Below are positions 57,765-64,000 of a DNA stretch of 64,000 nt, one piece after another (position 1 is the first letter of the stretch; the number at the start of each line of letters is the position of its first letter). Under the pieces are notes generated by a model that made no database searches, was not told the origin of the DNA, and saw only the letters and a list, made by a program, of their open reading frames with translations. Position numbers and translations under genes: made by a program. Source of the stretch: Pollenia angustigena (taxonomy: Eukaryota > Arthropoda > Insecta > Diptera > Polleniidae); the NCBI GenBank assembly GCA_930367215.1, contig OV884059.1:61785393-61849392 (forward strand), given 5' to 3'.

Positions 57765-58985
57765 TAAGAAAATGGACGGGGTTGGAGAAGTGGGCGCGAC
57801 GCCTCCCATAAAAGGAGATTATAGATTTCTGTAAATCTGGAGAACGGTAAGATCCGAGGCTTCCACAATAGGTAAAAACATCAATACACAGCATCCGACA
57901 AACTGTAGTCGGGATTAGAAAAGTAGGAGTGGCAGCTCCCATACAAAGAGATTGTAGATATATTTGTATCTGAGGAGCGGCAAGAGCCAAAGTTTCCAAA
58001 TTAGGTACAAGCATCTTGGTAGGCAATACAAAACAGTGGGCGCGATACGATAAGTGAGCGTGTCACAAAATATTATCTCGTATATGGGCATTTCCAGTTT
58101 GAAGTGTCGTGATATTTGTACCACAAAATGTAAAAAAAATTAAATGAAGAAGTCATAATTGTAAAAAGGGTTTTTATATATACAATCGACGCTAAGGATT
58201 TGCAGATATAAACAAAAATATGCGCTGGCGTGACGTTAAAAAAACGGAAGTGGATTTTGACTTGCATTATAAAACTGAATAAGACTGCAAATTGAGCAAG
58301 ACTTTTTGTATAAAAGCTTTTTTGGTAAACTGTGGACTTTTATAGATTTATTTTTCAAGTTATCAAATTTAAAAATCTTTGCTCGTTTTAAGGTACATTT
58401 GGGCATTTTCAGCGAAAAGTCTACTTTTTTAATGTAACGCCAGAATGCAAATAAGGTTGTATTTTAGGACCATGTTGTTCAACCGTTATCCTTTTTGATA
58501 CTAAATGTAGAGCTAGTAGCGCTTTACACCAAAATATAAAAAATACATATACAATTTTTTGAGAAACGATTACGTTACAAAAAGTAGACTTTTCGCTGGA
58601 ACTGCCCATATTTCAAGAACGATAAGCGTAAATTTGTCCATATTTTGTACAATTAGAATGGGTATCAATACACAGGCAGCATGTGTAAGAAATGTGCGGG
58701 ATAGGAGCAGTGGGCGTGGATCAAATTAGATTTCTGTAAATCTAGAGAACGGCCACAGCTACAATTTACAAATTTGGAACAATTAGCTTGGCTTGGTATC
58801 TGTAACAGGCCCACTGCCTTATTGTATACATTGGCTGGACAACCTCAATACCAATACCATATAGGTTTCTGTGCAACTGGAGAATGGTAACAGTAAGAGT
58901 ATTCAAACTTGGTACAAATAACTTCATAACCAACGCTTGAGATCTGTGTTAGAAAAACTACATATTTTATTTTAATGAGGGTAGC
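57765..58985. repeat. Diverged tandem repeat of about 145 bp units
   Basis: Units share RGATT-TAGATTTCTGTAAATC, GGAGAACGGTAA and a GTGGGCGYG block; copies begin near 57790, 57925, 58700 and 58840. The right end reads complementary to CTAGCTTACCCTAGTGCG, similar in its first bases to the repeat at 56941. Interrupted by a MITE. Confidence 0.55.
58401..58607. mobile_element. 207-bp MITE
   Basis: GGGCATTTTCAGCGAAAAGT at the left and the complement of GGGCAGTTCCAGCGAAAAGT at the right; arms continue GTCTACTTTTT and GTAACG for about 38 bp. Confidence 0.75.
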
Positions 58986-59470
58986 GAATCGCACTAGGGT
59001 AAGCTAGTATTTAAAAATTTAGAAAAATGTTTCATGCGCATTTCGCGGGAGCCCAATTTTGAGTATAAGCTCAATCCTAATATGAAATTTAGGTTAAATT
59101 GACGGATTATGAATTTAATTTAATAAACATTATCATACTATTAAGTGTAAAGTTCTCTTCTGTGTTTGTACATATTTTATTTAAAATCACTCAAAACATT
59201 ATTTAAATATTTATTCGCCAAAAACTATTGCTTTAAAATAAATAAATATGCCTGCTTAGCAGCCTATACTTTGCTTGAAAGTGAAATATAAATATTTAGT
59301 ATACATATATATACATAATAAGAAGGCATAACTGCTAAATCTGCACTCTTTTCTGTGGACATGCAAGAAACTGCTTAGTCGCCTCATTGCATGAGTTCAA
59401 GTAGACAGTCAGATAGACAAAGAATCGTTGTGTTCCATATTCCTCTGTGGTTTTTGTTTATCTTCTTTTT

Positions 59471-60516
59471 TATACCCTCCACCTCAATAAGTTGTGAAGA
59501 GGGTATATTAAGTTTGTCATTCCGTGTGAAACTTTTTTATTATTCATCTCAGACCCCATAAAGTATATATATTCTGGGTCCTTGAGTAATTCTAAGTCGA
59601 TTTAGCCATGTCCGTCTGTCTGTCCGTCTGTCCATCTGTTGAAAACACGCTCACTTTCGAACAACTCAAAAGAAATGAATAAACTTGGTGCCAAATTGCT
59701 TGTAGTTATCCTAAGCAGTTTGGGATTGAAGTCCAGCAAAATCGGTTCAGTAGGTTCAGAGCTATGAATCAAAATGTGGAACCACCACCTAAAAAAATTG
59801 ATTATTTTGATACAAAAAAATAACATAAATGCTGGAACAAAGCACGGAATGAGATAAGATTTTGCAAAAATTAGTTTTAGTGGACTGGAAATCACGCTGT
59901 AAAATTTCGTGAAGATCCGTCCATAATTTACCCTAAGCCCCATATAAACACTACTCCCGGAAAACAGTTTAGTACGCCTAAAACCGTAAAAAATAACGCT
60001 AGAAATAACACTGTGAAATTTCGTGACGATCGGTCCATAATTTACCATACTACCGGAAAACAGTTTAGGACGCCTAAAACCGTAAAAAATAATGCAATCA
60101 TAACAAATTTTGGCTCGTCACAGTTTTATAGGACTATAAATGGTACTATGAAATTTCGTGAAGATCGGTACATAATTTACCCTAGGCCCCAAAGAAACCC
60201 TACTCTCGGAAAACAGTTTAGTACACCTAAAACCATAATTAATAATGGTATCATAACAGAAATTGGTACGTCACAGTTTTAAAGGACTAGAAACGACGCT
60301 GTAAAATTGTGTGATGATCGGTCCATAATTTACCCTAGGCCCCATATAAACCCTACTACCGGAAAACAGTTTAGTCGCCTAAAACCATAATTAATAACAA
60401 ATCGTCACAGTTTAAGATAATAATAACATCATACAGATATTACCCCTTAAACATTCGAACTGTCGGTGGAGGGTATCAAAGATTCGGCACAGCCGAATAT
60501 AGCACTGTAACTTGTT
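59471..60516 (-). mobile_element. DINE-1/mini-me-like repeat, copy D (most complete)
   Basis: Minus orientation. TATACCCTCCACCTCAATAA at one end, then GAAACTTTTTTATTATTCAT, the GTCCGTCTGTCTGTCCGTCT microsatellite (59611-59638), AAAATCGGTTCAGTAGGTTC, a tandem array, and finally GATTCGGCACAGCCGAATAT and AACTTG. The array units (AAATTTCGTGAAGATC ... TCCATAATTTACC ... GGAAAACAGTTTAG) start near 59902, 60015, 60150 and 60303. Confidence 0.8.
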
Positions 60517-61324
60517 TTTTATTATTTTTGCTTTTGTTGTCATTATAATTTTTTTTTTATTATACCGCATTGAACACAAAAATTAAAAAAAAAACCAAAA
60601 ACATCGCTGCATCACTGTCACCAACAACACCATCACCTTAAATGTTGTCTGCTGGTTTGGTTAACTTGTTTTTTTTCGTTTTTATGTGTGTAAATTTTAT
60701 TGCTGCTCATTAATATTGCGGTATCGCGTAAAACTCGTGCTACTTAACACCAATACGACAATCAACAAATTTAACGAACATCCATCTAACCAATCAACCC
60801 ATCCCACTGTACTCGCTGAAACACAACTACCACCACAAAACGACGATTACGACAAAATTGTAAATGAAAAAAATCGATATTACATTTTTTTCTACTCCAC
60901 TCTGCTCCTCTCTTCGTGCGTCGTGTCGCATTATATCTCATCGTTCTCTTCTTCTAAACAAACAATTAATGACATTTAATATGCAACGAATGAATAAAAT
61001 AATCTATATACTTGACTTAATTTGACTTTTTTTATTAAAAAAAAATGCATATGTTTACGGCTGGAATTACGTGTATGAGTGATTTTTTACTCATTAACTT
61101 TTGTATGTGTGTGTGTAAAACAAATTTAAACCAATATTAATGTATGACTTTTTCAAAAAATTACAAAAAATCATTTACTAACACCAACAATCACTTTGCT
61201 AAATATCTAACCGTAACTGTAAATGTAATACACCTTTGTTGTTTAACATGTAACTGTAATCGTAACTGTAAACGTTCATAACTTTGTATGTATGTAACTG
61301 ATATGGCGCTCCATGTTTGTGTAG
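60517..61324. other. End of intron 2 with a possible skipped or old exon
   Basis: AT-rich, ending GTTTGTGTAG before exon C. The plus frame 60740-60880 reads KFNEHPSNQSTHPTVLAETQ and LPPQNDDYDKIVNEKN, which looks protein-like, but I find no AG acceptor at its 5' side in the right place. Confidence 0.4.
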
Positions 61325-61737
61325 TCAAAAGTAGAAGGGATTCAAGTAAAAATAACAAAAATAAATTTATAACTGTACAAAAAACAAACAATCAAAGATA
61401 CGTTGTTGAAACAATAACTATGACTACCACTACAGTGTCAGAGAGGCGGATTGTACGTGAGGCCACAGAGGATTTGGCAGCGAATTCAACGGGCTCCCCC
61501 GCGACCTCATTGTCATCGGTAACAGCTGCGGCATCAACTACTGCATTGTCAGCAGGTGATGACAGTGATTTATTGCCACCTGCATTGCCAGCCAAACCGG
61601 GAGCAACGTCCATCAACAATGATTTGCTTGACTCGGAGAAACCACCTCCAATACCACCTAAGGAATCATCACCTACAACACAGATTAGCGGCATCTTAAA
61701 AGGTGGCAAACTATGGAAACAAGATTCAATTTCACAG
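61325..61737 (+). CDS. Host-gene exon C: Pro-rich with SH3-type PxxP motif
   Basis: Acceptor GTGTAG|TC entered in phase 1, donor TCACAG|GTAATT left in phase 0; 137 codons plus the split one. Starts KSRRDSSKNNKNKFITVQKT, has VVETITMTTTTVSERRIVRE, then LPPALPAKPG and KPPPIPPKE, which fits the class II SH3 ligand PxxPxK, and ends ISGILKGGKLWKQDSISQ. An upstream in-frame ATG at 61288 could serve as an alternative first exon. The protein is probably a disordered adaptor; name unknown. Confidence 0.82.
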
Positions 61738-63361
61738 GTAATTCAAGTAGAAATTTTGTTATCAGAATAATAAAACACACAGTGGGACTTTTTTTAAAGG
61801 GAAAATAAAATTATTAAATTTATCCCCATAATTCGGCTAGAGCAAAACTGAAAACGATGTCACGTTCTAGCTTTCTTATCTGAATTCAGAGAGCCTTATT
61901 TATATGTATGTACTTATATCAATTCTACTTGATCAATCATTGTGTCACATATTCAAGATATTCGACCGCAAAATTGTTCAAATAGTAAAAAATTAATTTT
62001 TTTTGCGAATTTTCAGGAGTTTTCAGGAAATCCAAAAATTAAAAAAAAACTCAAAGTATGTTTTTTGTTTGAAGTAACTTACTATTTGCTTGGCTGAGCT
62101 TCAACACGTCGGTGGCAAAGAAACTTGCTTTTTTAAATGAGGCTATCAGCTCAGAAGTGGCGCAACCCACAATTTAATTTGGTTTCAGTTTTGGTGAAAG
62201 ATATGTTCTTTGCACTGTTCTTTAAAGTGCAATAGTCGAGTAAGCCAACTTTTTGTATCCAAAACAGAAACAAACTAGAAACATAGTTTTTGAACGGGCC
62301 GTTACAACCAAGTACTATAGTGCAAGAGTAGTGTTAACTCCTCATTATCTCATAATAAGTAGTCTGGGGTTACACCACTTCTGTGCTGATAGCCTCAAAT
62401 GTATTATACAATGTAACCGTGTAAAATTTTACAATGTTCCATCTCCCAAAGTGACCCTCGGAGGTTTGTAGTGTATTTCTGATCAGGCACAGCCAATACC
62501 TAGGCTTCGGCCAAAATCCAAAATTAACAGATCACAGGAGATCTTCATTATCTCTTGCAACTGCGGCTGACCAGAGCTGGCATCGGACGGACTATGGGCT
62601 GAGACCTCCGTTAATATGCTTCTTGTGGGAAATGTGTTCTATATTTAAGGATGATTGTCTTTGCGGAAGCCTTTCTTTCAGTTGGCTGCAAAATAAAGAT
62701 ACTTTTTTGGCAACGAGATACTCAATGTTGCGGGAAGTGAGGAACTCACTTAGAGGGAAAGTTCGGTCTGTGGCGATTACCCTAGGTGCTATTGTTATTC
62801 AACAGAAGCTACTGGCATTTTTTCCAAAAGAAGTGGACGTTAGTTAGCACCAGCTCTTAACACAGGGGCGAGTGTATAATTCGGCAAGATTACTCACAAA
62901 TTTCTACCTGCTACGGTGCCTTTTACATACAAGGGCGGTTGGTAAACGCATTGTTTGTTATCCAAGTTAATAAGATTACCCATGTGATTAGGTCAACATG
63001 GCCAAAGTGCACCAAAAATTGATGCGTACACAAAAAGCAAACTGTGCATCGTTAAACTTGATAATATATTTTTGACTTTACAAAGTTTAATGATGTTTTG
63101 ATTCTTAGCCTATATAACAATTAATTGTATTCAACGAAATTCGTATATATCATTTTCACATTTTTTCTAATCCCAAGGTGGTTGAGAATATTTAACCCCT
63201 TTTATGAACTTGTTAGATCTTGTTAATCTGTTCTTATAAAAACTAAAGAAATTATTTCTCGTCTTTTGTCCAATAGTCCCATGTTTATCACCCTCAATTT
63301 AATTACATGTTTAATTGTTTTTATAACATACTTTGTTTTCGTTCTGTTATTCGAATAGCAG
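61738..63361 (+). other. Intron 3
   Basis: 1,624 bp, donor GTAATT, acceptor GAATAGCAG. No element with clear ends. Somewhat GC-richer than the other introns near 62250-62900. Short ORFs there have no recognisable motifs. Confidence 0.65.
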
Positions 63362-63756
63362 TCTGACGACCAAAACAATACCACCTCTGCAGATGAGGCT
63401 GGTTCAACTTCAAATGGCACCATTAAACGTTCGGTACGTTTTGTCACTGAAGAAATTAGCAACGATGAAGTCGATGGCCAGCCATCAAACGTAGATGAAG
63501 ATAATCAAATTAACGAACTAATACCGATTAAAAAACATTCAACCCTCTTTAAAAATGCTTTGCGGCCGAATTCGGCTGTACAACAGCTGTTTCCTAGCAC
63601 GGCATCACATCAAACACTTACCTCAGAGGCATTGCGTGCTTTTGATGAGTCAAAAAGAGCTGGTTGTTTGGTGTCGACACTACCTGGCAGCGCTGGCGAT
63701 TCGGATACGCTTAGACGCAGCATGGAGAGAAATATTTTAAGACGTTCACTAATAAA
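63362..63756 (+). CDS. Host-gene exon D: acidic segment with RVxF-like motif and basic RRSL end
   Basis: Entered in phase 0 after GCAG and left in phase 2 at AA|GTAAGT; 131 codons. Acidic/Ser-Thr-rich start (DDQNNTTSADEAGS), then TIKRSVRFVTEEIS, whose RSVRF fits the RVxF docking motif of protein phosphatase 1 (sequence match only). The second half (IPIKKHSTLFKNALRPNSAV, SEALRAFDESKRAGCLVSTL, TLRRSMERNILRRSLIK) looks well conserved and basic. The gene continues beyond the window. I cannot assign an orthologue. Confidence 0.85.
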
Positions 63757-64000
63757 GTAAGTATTCAAATAAAATTTTATTTTTAAATAATTGCAACTGT
63801 ATTTAATAGAAAAACAAGTCAATTTATATACAATTTCATTGGCGTTGAGTGTTATAATAATTAACCGTCTAGACAACGTTAATAACTTATTTAACTGCAA
63901 TGTTAAAACTTCATTATTATTATTTTGTAAATGAAAATGGATGAATTTTTTAATTTGTATGAGTTATTTTTAAATAAATTCTTAGTTCTGGTTACACGCT
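63757..64000 (+). other. Start of the next intron
   Basis: Begins GTAAGT at 63757, a consensus donor. AT-rich to the window end; nothing else seen. Confidence 0.7.

Noticed and set aside
59602..60048. 148-codon minus-strand ORF as a gene
   Set aside because: It runs through the GTCY microsatellite and tandem array of a DINE-like repeat.

Overview
This window looks like the inside of one large gene of a higher (brachyceran) fly. Four plus-strand exons with matching splice phases (536-983, 45903-46076, 61325-61737, 63362-63756) encode part of a Gln/Pro/Ser-rich, apparently cytoplasmic protein that I cannot name. They are separated by introns of about 44.9 kb, 15.2 kb and 1.6 kb. A eukaryotic insect origin follows from the GT-AG introns, the AT-rich sequence, and the mobile-element set: BEL/Pao, Osvaldo-like Ty3/gypsy, Jockey-type LINE, mariner, several hAT elements, tRNA-derived SINEs, and DINE-1/mini-me-like repeats with GTCY microsatellites and hairpin ends. 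The last group points to Diptera. The exact species cannot be read from the sequence.

Intron 1, left part (984-15777). A 14.6-kb composite DNA transposon with 10-bp inverted ends and a TTA target duplication occupies 1144-15777. Its arms are long inverted repeats, so it is built like a foldback element. Nested in it are a broken, chimeric BEL/Pao element (1737-7915), a MITE (8203-8555), a Jockey-like LINE (9086-12606), a SINE (about 12785-12945), another MITE (13148-13402), remnants of a transposon protein with a probable 55-bp intron, and an internally deleted mariner (14613-15456).

Intron 1, middle and right (15778-45902). A DINE-1-like repeat is split by a 3.36-kb hAT element (18157-21516) with a perfect 8-bp duplication, which itself holds nested inverted-repeat elements. 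A young Osvaldo-like gypsy element follows (23580-33449): 2,239-bp LTRs, 4-bp duplication ACTC, open gag and pol, and a textbook -1 frameshift signal between them. Then come a 1.9-kb foldback inside an ACACGA-rich element, several MITEs, a second DINE-1-like copy, two abutting MITEs, a 134-bp hairpin MITE, a 932-bp non-autonomous hAT, and a SINE-like sequence just before exon 2.

Intron 2 (46077-61324). It carries a TTAA-flanked MITE, a foldback with subterminal tandem repeats, a hAT with transposase remnants (48481-49713), a fragment carrying a complete hammerhead ribozyme motif (50111-50155, minus strand; probably a Penelope-like element end), two more MITEs, a second decayed copy of the same LINE on the minus strand (52530-55460), and two more DINE-1-like copies. 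Intron 3 and the flanks show little.

How it works together: the host gene is the only cellular gene visible. Everything else is layered transposon sediment. Nesting gives relative ages: inverted arms first, then BEL, LINE, MITEs and mariner into them. The gypsy element is the youngest obvious arrival. The observations most worth testing are the frameshift signal, the hammerhead motif, the inverted-arm composite and the GC jump inside the BEL integrase.
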